DNA of 64,000 nucleotides from Ashinkailepas kermadecensis (taxonomy: Eukaryota > Arthropoda > Thecostraca > Neolepadidae): positions 2,222,501-2,286,500 of the forward strand of contig JAOTOM010005186.1 in NCBI GenBank assembly GCA_034440615.1, read 5' to 3'. The translations under genes were made by a program, and so were the position numbers. Below, in pieces: positions 10,912-22,871 of this stretch. The notes beneath the pieces were generated by a model. The model searched no databases. It was not told the origin of the DNA and saw only the letters and a list, made by a program, of their open reading frames with translations. The number at the start of each line of letters is the position of its first letter. The stretch's first letter is position 1.

Positions 10912-11028
10912 AGCCAGATCTGGTCTGGTCGGCAGGTAGCTACGTCAGCCACACGGGCAGCCAGGGTCTCACACCACCCAAGCTCGACTACCACCTCTCG
11001 TTCGCCATGGCTCCCACCTCCGATGTAG
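10912..11028 (+). CDS. Awh: Awh exon after the homeodomain
   Basis: Candidate exon between CTGCTCCTCAG and GTAG|GTAAGC. It starts in phase 1, as required by the homeodomain exon, and ends in phase 1. The peptide reads [18 protein letters not shown] and continues through [18 protein letters not shown]. The SYVSHTG...LDYHLSF stretch is like the post-homeodomain tract of fly Arrowhead, where a hydrophobic LxLxYSF-like motif follows the homeodomain. An internal acceptor (GGTCGGCAG at about 10941) would also keep frame and drop about ten residues, so two 5' borders are possible. Confidence 0.75.
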   Translation, partial: SQIWSGRQVATSATRAARVSHHPSSTTTSRSPWLPPPM

Positions 11029-11213
11029 GTAAGCTGTGGTACACAGTCAGTCGGTAAAGCTACGCCATAATTTTCAATCACAAATAAGCCTATTTGACAC
11101 TCAAGAAACCGTTGTTTGTTGTCTATGGTGTCAAAAGCATTCTCTTCCTGTTGTTGGTAATGGGGTGTTCTAGCTCCATATGCGCATGTGTAATATACAA
11201 ATATACATATATA

Positions 11214-11410
<197 letters not shown>

Positions 11411-12042
11411 TTATTTTTATTGCATATTGGGATTTAACGTATATATTTGTATGCTCACAGGAGGTATAAAAAACGTGGCGGCTTCTAAATTCGTAATTTT
11501 TGCATATTTTTCGGGTCGCGGGGCGTGGTGCTAATTATCCATCGTCTGCTTAATCTTCCCGGATTGATACTGATATAACCATAAATAAACACAGGTGACA
11601 GGTGCCGCCACCAACGCAGATGGCAACGATGTGCCTTCAGTGGCGTTAGCTAAGTATGCATGGGCTTAGGAGACCGAAGAAGTTTTGCGGTTGCAGGAGG
11701 CACTTATTAGTCGACTCTGGTTATCCAACGCCGTGAGGTTAATTGCTACAGCTTTCGAGAAGCTTTGACTAAGCCACCGCTGCTCGTCCTCCACACTCAT
11801 GAAACTGGCCGATGTTCTCCTTTTCACATTGAATCATCACGAAAGAAGTTGAACAGATTAATTTCAGTTTACTACCCATGGACTATGCCCGTGGGCGTTG
11901 AAAGTAATATAATGGTCCTGAGAGCTCATTCGGTCATTAGTCGTGATTTATTACCGACGAAGTAGGTCTTCAAAATATTATTTCGAATTAGTCAATTCGT
12001 ATGCGCTAAGCCATCCTGCTCCGTGTGTGATATTCGTTCCAG
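11411..12042. other. Awh intron, no feature recognised
   Basis: Sequence between the TA tract and the candidate terminal exon. AT-leaning, with no repeat family, exon or RNA gene recognised. Confidence 0.5.
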
Positions 12043-12154
12043 GTATCGACAACACAATTGTGCAGGCGACTCTAACAGTCATGTCATTGCAGAAGGCACA
12101 AACCGAGGACTGCTGGAGCCGCTAATGCACCTGGATCCCGAGGAGAAGATCTGA
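12043..12154 (+). CDS. Awh: Candidate Awh terminal exon (two alternative acceptors)
   Basis: Two acceptors fit the phase-1 end of the previous exon. Acceptor 1 (ATATTCGTTCCAG, exon from 12043) reads GIDNTIVQATLTVMSLQ and stops at 12125. Acceptor 2 (ATGTCATTGCAG, exon from 12093) reads EGTNRGLLEPLMHLDPEEKI and stops with TGA at 12152-12154. They overlap in different frames, so at most one is the main product, or both are used alternatively. Vertebrate LHX6/8 end with an NRGEK-type tail, faintly like NRGLLEP in option 2, but the similarity is too short to decide. A further exon elsewhere cannot be excluded. Confidence 0.4.
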
Positions 12155-12179
12155 AGGACAAGGAGGCAGCGACGTTCCT

Positions 12180-12535
12180 GCAAATCAAGCTTTACACACG
12201 AACAGAGGACTGGACCGTCGTGCTGGCGCCGACTCGGTCCGTGCCTCTGGTAGTGACGACTCGGCCCGTGGTGGTGACGACTCGGGCCGTGGTGGTGACG
12301 ACTCGGGCCGTGGCGGTGACTCGCCGAGTCGCACCGGCCGCACCCCGGCTCGCCGGTGCCGAGCCGCCCGACTCGGAGTTCCCGCCGCCGCCTCGCCAGC
12401 CGCGGCGTCTCGATCTTGTGACCCACCGACGTGCACCGCCTCGACGCCCGACCGGCCAACCAGCCGACAGCCTGAGCCCTTCACTCGCCAGATCCGCCGG
12501 CACGCGACGGTTCGAGACGTCGACTCGGTGACATT
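12180..12535. repeat. GC-rich block with 21-bp repeats
   Basis: GC-rich segment containing about four copies of a 21-bp unit (GTGGTGGTGACGACTCGGGCC) near 12240-12320. It lies just downstream of the candidate Awh stop codons and may be 3' untranslated sequence. Because 21 is a multiple of three, frames stay open on both strands; no domain was recognised. Confidence 0.6.
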
Positions 12536-14635
12536 GGTGACTCAGTTATGTTGGATGCGGACTCATGAGGAACGTACGGCCAAGTGCAGTACTGAGCTGG
12601 CGGCTCGTGCACTTTTGACATTACCGGTGCAACACTAATCAAAATATTGGTTTTATCATGCAGCACGAACATTTTGGGAAGTCTCTGATGACACCCAGAA
12701 TGGAAATTTCACTCGATGTTTGCGGAATAAGTTAAGCTTTCTGGTAGAAAATGGAGAAAGAAGTATTCCCATCTGCTAAGACCCTCTTCATTAGTGGAGC
12801 CACCTGAACATTTGATGTTCTCAGGGCAACACAAAAATTAAATTGAAAATACAGTTTTAGGTCTATGTTGTTACATGGAAGCAATGAGCTTAAATGACAC
12901 TTGGCCGTATCAATAATTCTGGAAAATGCTTGCCTATGGTATTGGGCCATGGGTAGACTTGTGGCTTACCACTCGCGTATCTGACAATTGCCCTATGCTG
13001 GTGGTCGTGGTGCATGTTGGTTTTAATTGGCGTCACTGAATATAAAAATCCACATCACCGGCCATCAGCGGCCAGAGCAATGGATGGTGCTTCGTGAATG
13101 TCACCAGTATATTGAAAGCGGAACTTTCCATCTGATAATGTGATCGGCGGCAGAGCATTCGAGTGGGTTGTCGGCAATACGTTCATCCCTTCTTCCAACA
13201 CTGCAGTGCTTGAAGCATTACGTCATGATTAACATTGCCAACTGCCATTTGCCATGCATTCGTGATTCTTAGTTTGTTTCTTCTTCTCTGGCTTGTAGAC
13301 TCACCGGAACTGTTTCTCGGAAGACTTTCTAAACGACATGTGCGTATGCTATAGCATCTGTCTGCATCGAATTGTTCCTGCTTAACACATGGCTGCATGG
13401 AGTGCGATGAGTGAACCGGTCATGGAATCCATGGCGAATATGCGTGTACCTGTTTGGACGTCTGGTATGCCGACCTTGGTGTACCTGTCTGGATGCTGAA
13501 TGTTCCTCCGACCGCACTGGTATGCTGACCTTGTTCGAAGCAAATCATGAATCCCCCAGAGGTCGCTGCATGAGGTTACTCGTCGATAAACTTGGATATG
13601 TTTTCCTCTGGCCGAGTCCGTTAGGTATTAGAAATGCAATCCGCATGATTTGTTGCCATTAGTCGTTCTCACAAAGCTGTGAATCTATAAGTTACTTTTT
13701 GGCTGCATTGTGAATCACATTTGGAATATGTTTTCGACTGGCTGTAGCTTAAAAGCTGCTGGTTTCTAGGGCTCTGGTTTAATTCGTGAGCAAGTTGCAT
13801 GTTTTTTTTTGTGAATTCACGTTTTCCAATTCCTTTTAGCATTGGCTTGGTAAGCATCATTTGATATTAATTTGTCGATTTAGAAGCTTTAAGGCTCAGC
13901 AGTTCCGTTGGTCAGTTGGCAACAATTTCCATTCGCCGATGCCCGTGTCTGCCAAGATGACTTAATCTCGTCATGATTTGGGATAAATATGGCTGCTTGG
14001 TAGAAACGTTCACTGAATACTACCGTGTGCGTACGTCACAGAAAAGCAATGGTACAGATCACGAGCCAACCGAAATTATGCCCAATCTGCGTCATGTTCG
14101 AAGGAGGACGTATATCGTACAACATCGCGCTAAATGTATCCCAAATATATTAAACGCGTGAAGACTGCTTTCACATACTGTGAGCTCAGCAATGATCTGG
14201 ACCCGTGGTTCCAGATGACCTGTGATCTTTGTTACCTTGTTTTAATTTTTGCACACCCTATGCGCATTCGAGACGTTAAATGCATTCGTATGTAAGCAAG
14301 AGGATGTGTGCTTTGCGTCTTAGGGAATATTCATCTGAGAGTCCCAGCAATATTTATTTGATTTTTAGATGCATGGCAGTTTGTGTACAAGCAGCCGCGT
14401 TGTACGCCAGATGTTTTACTGTTCCTATTATCGTAATCGTGTGTGTCGCTGACAGAATATGAACGTGCTACAAGCGAGTACGAATACATACAGCTGATTC
14501 GTTGAATATTAATTCGCCGTACTCTGTGGCCACCTGAAATGGTCATTCAAATACTTCGGTACAAGCGAGTGCATTAGCGCACTGCATTCAGCCAGTAACC
14601 GGATGCAGAGCAGACAAGACGCAAAACGCTGGCAG
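12536..14635. other. Intergenic or UTR, no gene recognised
   Basis: About 2.1 kb of AT-leaning sequence. Neither strand shows an exon with convincing splice sites or a known domain. No tRNA-like element or tandem array was noticed. Confidence 0.5.
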
Positions 14636-14885
14636 GTCAGGAGAGTCGGAACTGGGAACTGCAGCAGGCCACGGCCGAGTGGACCGTAACCTTGGCCGTG
14701 CCGGGCCGTGGGGTTCCGAGGCGTCAGGACCGGTGTGAGGGCTGAGACGCCGACCGTCGCGACACCGCGTCGGCGCTGCGTCACGGCCGCCTGACGGATC
14801 GGGCCGACCCTTTGTCGCCTCGCCGGCCCTAACGACATTTTGATGAAGAGCCGCCGGAGATGACGCGCAGGTGCGGCCTTCAACG
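14636..14885. other. GC-rich block, function unknown
   Basis: Locally GC- and CpG-rich segment (GGGCCGTGGGGTTCC and CGTCGCGACACCG words) directly upstream of a minisatellite. It could be an unrecognised exon or a regulatory block. No domain or phase-matched partner was found. Confidence 0.25.
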
Positions 14886-14889
14886 GACC

Positions 14890-15625
14890 CGTCCCAGCGG
14901 TCAGAGGTGACGCTGGGGAGGCAGTCCTGCTGGTTAGGGGTGACGCTGTGGAGGAAGTCCTATTGGTCAGGGGTGACGCTGAGATGACAGTCCTACTGGT
15001 CAGAGGTGACGCTGGAGAGGAAGTCCTACTGGTCAGGGGTGAGCTGAGATGCCAGTCCTATTGGTCAGGGGTGACGCTGAGATGACAGTCCTACTGGTCA
15101 GGGCTGACGCTGTGGAGGAAGTCCTACTGGTCAGGGCTGACGCTGAGATGGCAGTCCTATTGGTCAGGGGTGACGCTGAGATGACAGTCCTACTGGTCAG
15201 AGGTGACGCTGGAGAGGAAGTCCTACTGGTCAGGGGTGACGCTGTGAAGGAAGTCCTACTGGTCAGGGCTGACGCTGAGATGGCAGTCCTATTGGTCAGG
15301 GGTAACGCTGAGATGGTAGTCCTACTGGTCAGAGGTGACGCTGGAGAGGAAGTCCTACTGACCAGGGGTGACGCTGTGGAGGAAGTCCTACTGGTCAGGG
15401 GTGACGCTGAGATGGCAGTCCTATTGGTCAGGGGTGACGCTGAGATGGCAGTCCTACTGGTCAGAGGTGACGCTGGGGAGGAAGTCCTACTGGTCAGGGG
15501 TGATGCTGTGAAGGAAGTCCTACTGGTCAGGGGTGACGCTGTGGAAGAAGTCCTACTGGTCAGGGGTGACGCTGGGGAAGAAGTCCTACTGATCAGGGGT
15601 GACGCTGGGAAGGCAGTTTTACTGG
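14890..15625. repeat. 33-bp minisatellite
   Basis: About 22 copies of a 33-bp unit, GTCCTACTGGTCAGGGGTGA followed by CGCTGAGATGGCA, with variants (GTGGAGGAA, GGAGAGGAA). The unit is a multiple of three and lacks stops, so more than 200 codons stay open on both strands (VLLVRGDAE.. forward, SRTSxTASPLT reverse). There is no start context, splice support or known domain, so it is called non-coding. Confidence 0.95.
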
Positions 15626-16400
15626 TCTTTGACCGGATGCTGTGTCTGGTGCTGATGTAGTCACAGCCACCGGTCACCACAGCCAGCTGTGCTGGCTGTG
15701 GCTAGATGACGTGCCTGGTGCTGATGTAGCTCACTGTCACGGAATGGATGTGCGTGCGTGTGTAGTCCGTTATTTCGTAGCCACCAGATTACGAATGGAC
15801 AACAAAAGAGGAGTTACAATGGGCATGTTAAGCTTCTTGAACCCATAAACGGCACAGACCTAAGCACACTATCGTTGACAGACACTAATGCCAATCTCAA
15901 GTACTTAGCCAAACAATGTCATTGATCTTCATTCAAAGACGTTCTACCAGGGTTAGAGTTGCATATGTTATTGGTGGGGCCTGAGCTCCAACATCTTTAA
16001 ATTAACCCACCAACTTCTTGCCCTTTTAACGTGGAACCGAATGAGTTAGATCCCACCAACCAAAATGATAGCACCCATTTCCTACATGCATTTGGCCCTA
16101 CCAATAACTTCCCAACTTCTCCATCCATTCGTTCTACATTAAGGGGTCATAGCCCCCTTGGCCACTCATCGATACGTCACTGTCGGGCAGTACGAGCAGG
16201 CGGTGTGCCAGTGTGACGCTGTTAGGGTCGCCACAGGTGTGGGGAGACGGGAAAACACACCACTCCGCCCATCCAGCGCACTAGCTGGACGTCCGGGTGT
16301 GTTAGACGTGCGGGTGTGTCGTAACCTGTAGTACACTGACGGACAGAAGTCGGCGAGAGGTGAGGTGCGCGTCCCATTCAGATGAGACCTCGCCCGGAAG
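15626..16400. other. No gene recognised
   Basis: Flank of the 33-bp array, then ordinary sequence. No exon, RNA gene or repeat family could be supported. Confidence 0.5.
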
Positions 16401-16920
16401 CCTTCACGATGACTTGGCGACTTGTTCCGTTGTGTCGTGCCGGATGGCGACGACGCGGATCTGCCACAGGTAGCCCAACTGGCTACAACGGCCATCACAC
16501 GAAACCGGCGGCCGCTAAAGCACGCCAGGGCGCGCGCGCCTGCAACATCTGGACGAAGCGCAGTCGAGATTTGGCGCGCCATTCGCCCGGGTTCAAATGC
16601 AAACAGAGGCGGATTAGCTGTCGGCGCGGCGGCCGTCCCCTCGCCCCGACACCTCGCGCCACAAATCGACACACGCGCGCCGAATGGCCGCGCGACATTT
16701 CCATAACCGGATTGTCGTCGTCGTCGTCGACACGGAGTTTATCCGGCCGGTGTATATTGTCGCCGACGTTTCACACTTCGTCGACATCGGAACGCGATTA
16801 CGACGCGAAGTTTACCGACCGGGACGGGCTGATGAGGCCAAATTGGATTGCGTCGGCGGCGCAGTGCGCTGTATGGTGCCGCCCGCTCCCGCCTCGCGCA
16901 GTCGTAATCAAATCTGAGCC
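16401..16920. promoter_or_regulatory. CpG-rich block, possible regulatory region
   Basis: About 500 bases of high CpG content with GGCGCGCC, CGCGCGCGCC and TCGTCGTCGTCGTCGA words and an octamer-like ATGCAAA at about 16598. Several frames stay open because of composition, without recognisable domains. It may be a CpG-island-like promoter or enhancer, or an unrecognised exon. It borders a minisatellite at its right edge. Confidence 0.3.
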
Positions 16921-16922
16921 GG

Positions 16923-17245
16923 CCAGCAGCCGGACTGGCGGGTCGGGCCGACCGAGGGCCAGTCGGCGGTGCCACCGATGGTCGGACTGGTGGGACGGGC
17001 CGACCCTGAACTAGTTGGCGGTGCCACAGACGGTCGGACTGGTGGGACGGGCCGACCCTGAACTAGTTGGCGGTGCCACAGACGGTCGGACTGGTGGGAC
17101 GGGCCGACCGTGAGCTAGTTGGCGGTGCCACCGATGGTCGGACTGGTGGGACGGGCCGACCGTGGGCCAGTCGGCGGTGCCACCGATGGTCGGACTGGTG
17201 GGACGGGCCGACCGTGAGCTAGTTGGCGGTGCCACCGATGACTGG
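16923..17245 (+). repeat. 52-bp minisatellite
   Basis: About six units of 52 bp marked by CGGACTGGTGGGACGGGCCG and GTTGGCGGTGCCAC, spaced 52 bases apart (for example near 16983, 17035, 17087, 17139 and 17191). Confidence 0.92.
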
Positions 17246-17329
17246 GCACTCACGACAGAAAACCGAAGACTGAGGACTATGCGTTGACGACTTAACGCTG
17301 ACGACCGGGGTGCAGTGAGCTACGATGGA

Positions 17330-18560
17330 TGATTGCAGAACCCGGACGGGGACTGCTGACTATAGACTCAGGATCAAGACTCAGAACCCGGACGGTGGAT
17401 GCTGACTGGGGACTCGGGACCAAGACTCAGAACCCGGACGGGGATGCTGACTGGAGACTCGGGACCAAGACTCAGAACCCGGACGGTGGATGCTGACTGG
17501 GGACTCGGGACCAAGACTCAGAACCCGGACGGGGATGCTGACTGGGGACTCGGGACCAAGACTCAGAACCCGGACGGGGATGCTGACTGGGGACTCGGGA
17601 CCAAGACTCAGAACCCGGACGGGGACTGCTGACTATAGACTCAGGACCAAGACTCAGAACCCGGACGGGGATGCTGACTGGGGACTCGGGACCAAGACTC
17701 AGAACCCGGACGGTGGATGCTGACTGGGGACTCGGGACCAAGACTCAGAACCCGGACGGGGATGCTGACTGGGGACTCGGGACCAAGACTCAGAACCCGG
17801 ACGGGGACTGCTGACTATATACTCAGGACCAAGACTCAGAACCCGTACGGGGATGCTGACTGGGGACTCGGGACCAAGACTCAGAACCCGGACGGGGATG
17901 CTGACTGGGGACTCGGGACCAAGACTCAGAACCCGGACGGGGACTGCTGACTATAGACTCAGGACCAAGACTCAGAACCCGGACGGGGATGCTGACTGGG
18001 GACTCGGGACCAAGACTCAGAACCCGGGCGGTGGATGCTGACTGGGGACTCGGGACCAAGACTCAGAACTCGGACGGGGATGCTGACTGGGGACTCGGGA
18101 CCAAGACTCAGAACCCGGACGGTGGATGCTGACTGGGGACTCGGGACCAAGACTCAGAACCCGGACGGGGATGCTGACTGGGGACTCGGGACCAAGACTC
18201 AGAACCCGGACGGGGACTGCTGACTATATACTCAGGACCAAGACTCAGAACCCGGACGGGGACTGCTGACTATATACTCAGGACCAAGACTCAGAACCCG
18301 GACGGGGATGCTGACTGGAGACTCGGGACCAAGACTCAGAACCCGGACGGGGACTGCTGACTATATACTCAGGACAAAACTCAGAACCCGGACGGGGCTG
18401 CTAACTGGGGACTCAGGACCAAGACTCAGAACCCGGACGGGGACTGCTGACTATAGACGCAGTACCAAGACTCAGAACCCGGACGGGGCTGCTGACTGGG
18501 GACTTAGGACCAAGACATGAAACTTGGACGAGGTTGCTGACTGGGGACTCGGGACCAGGA
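17330..18560 (+). repeat. 45-46-bp minisatellite, higher-order
   Basis: About 27 units of the form ATGCTGACTGGGGACTCGGG, ACCAAGACTCAGAACCCGGA, CGG. Two types alternate: GGATGCTGACTGGGGACTCGG and GGGACTGCTGACTATAGACTC (as sub-words), giving a higher-order pattern. Short repetitive open frames on both strands are spurious. Confidence 0.95.
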
Positions 18561-19044
18561 CTAAACGCTGGAGATGACCACTGGGTACTTAACCTTTAAC
18601 CCTCGCCCATGCATGGGTTAATGCCATAGTACGAAACGGGCCTAGCATTGCACGCCCGGTTCGACCCATACACGTGCCCATGGGGACCAAGCCCTATCCG
18701 GATCAATCAGTTTGGCTCTGGATGCAACCAGTATTCAGCCCGGCTACAGTCACACCATGCGATATATTCATAGCCACTTCAAGATACCATTACAAGTTTT
18801 TTTTTCTAGTGCAAGATAATATATCGGGTCTGGAGAGGCTGGTTCAGTGATGCTAGCAGACCATCCTTAACCTTAATGTTAGCAGATTATGCCTTCATGT
18901 TAACAGATCATGCCTTTGTGTTAGCAGATGATACCTTAATTATAGTAGTTCACAAGGGTGGAAATTCTCATGCTTCTCAGTGCCAATCGTGAGACCTGAT
19001 AATGCCCAGCATTCCCGTTCTCGTTTCATGTCGCTAGCACTTTC
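18561..19044. other. No gene recognised
   Basis: Transition sequence with a short degenerate TTAGCAGATCATGCC-like repetition near 18850-18930. Nothing else recognised. Confidence 0.5.
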
Positions 19045-19300
19045 CGTTTGGAGACGTCAGAAATTACCCCTTGCACTGGTGAAGGTGGCAGAATTTTAGG
19101 GATAACCCATGCACTGGCCAAGGTGAAAAAAATGTTAGGGATTGCCCCTTGCACCGGTGAAGGTGGCAAGATGCCAGGGATTACCCCTGTGCTGGTGGAG
19201 GTGGCAAAATGGCAGGGATTACCTCCCACACGGGTGAAGTTGGCAATATGTCAGAGCCTAACCCCTGCAGTGGCGAAGTTGGCACAATGCCGTGAACGGG
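19045..19300 (+). repeat. Degenerate ~39-bp minisatellite
   Basis: About six degenerate units with the skeleton CCCTTGCACTGGTGAAGGTGG, then a CAxAATGxxAGGGATTA part. The divergence marks an old array. Confidence 0.8.
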
Positions 19301-20230
19301 CGAGGGTTAAGGGTTCAGACGTGTAACGGCCAGGCCGGATTGTTCAGATGAAGCTGTAACGCAGATTCCCGAGTAGGTAGACTCGCTCCAGCCACGTTCT
19401 TAGTCGTAATTACTTGAAGGTAATGTTTAACTTGGACTACCCGACAGCTTAAGCTTCCCCAATTAACGTCGCCCCATATACATCATCATGTCACCAGCCT
19501 GGCGAGCTTTGAACCACATCGAAGTTTCTTGGCTGCACTCGTGGGAGCCACAGCCATTACTGATTGCACTCCTTGGAACCACAGCCATTCCTGGCGGTCG
19601 GATCAGCCTCTCCTGCCGGCAGATCCTGAGCGGTGTGCTAAACAGCACAGTCCACCAAAACGTTATTGGGGTACTGGGCGACTGAGAACTGGGCGACTGA
19701 GAACTGGGCAGCGCTGTTCAACAAAGCAGTATCGGGGTACTGGACGGCTTGGTGCTGGGTAGCGCAATCCACCAAAACGATATCGGGGTACTGGGTGGCT
19801 GGGTGGGTGGTGGGCAGCGTCGTCCACCAAATTAGCATCTGGCGCCTTTATGAGATGCTGAAATACTCGGGCACTTTTCAGTGCCGCTGATGTCCCACTT
19901 TGGGTGCTCCACGAGAGAAGAAGTCCGGAGACTCGACATACTATTTCGTTACTTTTATCAATCGCAGAATCATCTGGCCATTTTAGTTATTTTTCGCGAA
20001 CAAAAAGCACCAGCCTAGAGAAGCAATTTCTCATAACTTAACCAGGCCAGAGGAGGAACTTCTAACCAAACCAGGTTAGAGGAGCAACTTATCCTAGCCT
20101 AACCAGGCTAGAGGAGCAACTTCTTCCAACCTAACCAGACTAGAGGAGCTACTTCTCACTGTATTTGCAACAGATTGAACAGGTTGATTTCAGCGTAGTA
20201 ACATTCCTCCAGTGATTCAGCGCCGACCAA
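19301..20230. repeat. Patchy short tandem repeats
   Basis: Two small arrays. Near 19650-19820, units share CCACCAAAACG, ATCGGGGTACTGG and GCTGGGT. Near 20030-20165, about four 33-34-bp units share AACCAGGCTAGAGGAGCAAC. The intervening sequence shows no gene. Confidence 0.7.
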
Positions 20231-20929
20231 GAACGGATGACAAAAAGCGACGGAGTTCTACTTTACAATGTGAGAATCATGCTTACGAGCACTCGGACAG
20301 AATCCTTGTCAAAGCACACCGCCCGGCCAAGTTTACGCACCTATGCGACTAGACTGATATATATTCTCAGACATGGGTGTGTGGTGCACGTCATAGGGCA
20401 GGTGTGGCCAATGCCACATCAATAATGATAATATTTGGCATGGGGTCTATGGGCATTGACTGGAATGAACGGAATCAAATCGGCATTTTCCCCACCAACT
20501 TTGACTGCCATCCTCCACTCGTGTTTCCATGCCTCTGCGCTGGGGCGAGATGACGCTGGCTGCTTTCTGTGGTGCAGGTCATCCCGCAACGTCACTACAC
20601 TAAGCCAACATCCCTGTGTGCCTCAGACAATCAACTCCACATCGAGCTATCGCACTACTGAGTGCACTAGTGGGGCTTTCAACGCATTCTAGGTGGTGCC
20701 TTATGGCCCCCAGGGCACTTTTTACCATGCAACAAAGCAGGCCTACGGTTGAATATTCCAAGTGTGTGTGGTGCTCGAGCATCGCCTGTTGACAATAAAA
20801 TTCCACTCCTGACGGAATGCCGATCATGCACGAAATCACACGGTCAAATTCCACCCCCGACTAATTGCCGATTGTGCACCAGATGACACGGTCAAATTCC
20901 ACCCCTGACTTAGTGTCGACTGTCAGTGG
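20231..20929. repeat. Mostly unrecognised, with a ~54-bp tandem repeat
   Basis: From about 20800 to 20915 a unit built on CACGGTCAAATTCCACCCC and GCCGATxxTGCAC recurs three times. The rest is plain sequence without an exon or RNA gene. Confidence 0.6.
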
Positions 20930-21065
20930 TGCAGCCAGGATGTTCTTAAGGGAGGCCATACCGAAAAATAAATGTGATGAAACCGAGAAAGCTTCCGGCG
21001 CGAAGAGCGCCCCAAATTTAGGGTTTTACTTGGTGAAGACCTCAACATTCCTCGTTTGATCTAAT
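20930..21065 (+). repeat. Dispersed repeat, copy B
   Basis: Related to the block at 4090-4235: GCAGCCAGGATGTTCTTAAG, then AAATGTGATGAAACCGAGAA, CGCGAAGAGCGCC and GGTTTTACTT. Two copies 17 kb apart, both in low-complexity neighbourhoods, indicate an interspersed element of unidentified class. Confidence 0.65.
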
Positions 21066-21159
21066 GCATCTTTAAGTGCCCGGCCCTCCCCTTGGCTGCG
21101 CCTCTGCCGACTGCTCACGAGATTGCACAGAGTGCGTGTGTTCAACATTGGCCGCCAGA

Positions 21160-21555
21160 TCTGACATGAAAAGGGCACAGTCTCAGCACTTGGTCAGACC
21201 TGACATGGAAGGTATACAGCCTCATCACTTGATCAAACCCGACATGGAAAGGGTACATAGTCAGCACCTGGTCAGACCTGACATGGAAAGGGTACGGCTT
21301 CAGCACTTGGTCAGACCTGACATGGAAGGGGTACGGCTTCAGCACTTGGTCAGACCTGACATGGAAAGGGTACGGCTTCAGCACTTGGTCAGACCTGACA
21401 TGGAAGGGGTACGGCTTCAGCACTTGGTCAGACCCGAAATGGAAAGGGTACGGCTTCAGCACTTGGTCAGACCTGACATGGAAAGGGTACGGTTTCAGCA
21501 CTTGGTCAGACCCGACATGGAAAGGGTACAGCCTCATCATCTGGTCAGAATGACA
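21160..21555 (+). repeat. 39-bp minisatellite
   Basis: About ten units of 39 bp (CTTCAGCACTTGGTCAGACC followed by TGACATGGAAAGGGTACGG). The length is a multiple of three, so both strands stay open for about 160 codons (LQHLVRPDMERVR forward). No gene evidence beyond that. Confidence 0.95.
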
Positions 21556-21789
21556 CGGACCATGTGAAGCATGTAGCCACGAGTTGCAAACAAACCCCTG
21601 TGTGGGTTGATGTGTGGATTGATGATACAAAAACCGATCGCAAATATGTCATAAATCTAAGCAGCAGCAGTTCTGTACCACTGGATACGTACGCTTCTAG
21701 TAACAAAAACCAACCCACATTTGAGCATTCTCTAAGTTCGCAGCTTCTCGCTCTTGTTCATATGCTCGCACCCGAAGATGAAACTTTCC
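21556..21789. other. No gene recognised
   Basis: Short spacer between the 39-bp array and a G/C-homopolymer-bearing dispersed repeat. Nothing supported. Confidence 0.5.
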
Positions 21790-22060
21790 ATACTTGGGGT
21801 GGGGGGGGGGGGACATTTGTCCCCAGCCCATGCTGTTGAGATCTAGCACGGCTCATGGGCAGTAGGCCTTGAATGCTTTTGAGAGGGCATTTCCCCCTAA
21901 TATTGGCTGTGCCCCCCCCCCCCCAGCCCCCGATAATTTAACATTTTAGCATGAAACCCTGTAGTATGCCCCCAATCCATTTGGGCCCGCCCACTACCTT
22001 CATATATTGCGCCATCCCCCCTCGATGATTTTCAAAAACCTACGCCCATGCCCATGGGTG
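21790..22060 (+). repeat. Dispersed element with G/C homopolymers, copy 1
   Basis: Contains poly-G and poly-C tracts, TTTCCCCCTAATATTGGCT, TGCCCCCAATCCATTTGGG and ends near GATTTTCAAAAACCTACGCCC. Related blocks lie at 35395-35580 and 36170-36330, and shorter ones near 44370-44470. It is probably a non-autonomous transposon relic; the family was not assigned. Confidence 0.65.
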
Positions 22061-22490
22061 AATGGCACTGAAAATAATGGTACTCAGACCAATTGTCCCT
22101 TGCTCCGAATCATTGTGGAAAGGCTACACCCCCGCTTGCATCCGCTTCTTGAAAGGCAACAAAAGCATGCAATATGACCATGTCAGAGTTAGCCTTGAAC
22201 TGCCCAGTCCATGAATTTATCGTCAAAGTAACTAACTGTTCCACCGAGGAATTATTTATCGAGCTGCATCATGTCGAATTATCTAAGAATGCAATGCCTT
22301 GAGAACAAATCCAATAACTCTTATCGAGCTGCAAACCAGGTCGAATTCTCTTCAGAAAACTCGTAATAAAGTCTTCAGACAACACAAGTCGTTTATTGAG
22401 CTGCAAACCACGTCGAATTATCTAAGAAAACAATGGTAATAAAGTCTTCAGAAAAATAACGGCAAATTATTTAGCTGCATGCTGCACCTA
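22061..22490. repeat. Degenerate ~85-bp tandem repeat
   Basis: About three units sharing ATCGAGCTGCAAACCACGTC, GAATTATCTAAGAA and AATAAAGTCTTCAGA between about 22240 and 22470. Left of this there is plain sequence. Confidence 0.7.
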
Positions 22491-22871
22491 TACCTGATAT
22501 AAATGCAGAGTTGAACTATCGGCAAACACTATCGGCACATGCCATCACAGAATCACTGCCATCACGTCAAGTGAACACAAGATGACTTCCGTTTTGCCAC
22601 AATTTCACCCACCTTTGCACCGTACCCGCTAGCCACCAGCCACACCACATAAGCACCGAGGTCGCTGAACCATCTCAGCACCGCAAATTAGCCAGCGATC
22701 ACGCAAGCCGACGCAGTAGTGAACAAACCCCCAGAAATGTCTCCTCCAGGTCAAGTGGGAGCCTCACAGTCCCGATGCAAAACCTGCCAGATCGTCAGTT
22801 TCACGAAACAAGCACTGATTAATTATCATTGGGGTTGGAACGTTATAGACGTGTCTCTTCCTTTCCGCCGT

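Noticed and set aside
16580..16610. B-box-like GGGTTCAAATGC suggesting a tRNA-derived element
   Set aside because: No A box at a suitable distance upstream and no tail.
17330..18560. CRISPR-like array
   Set aside because: Units are contiguous minisatellite copies with no unique spacers, in a eukaryotic context.
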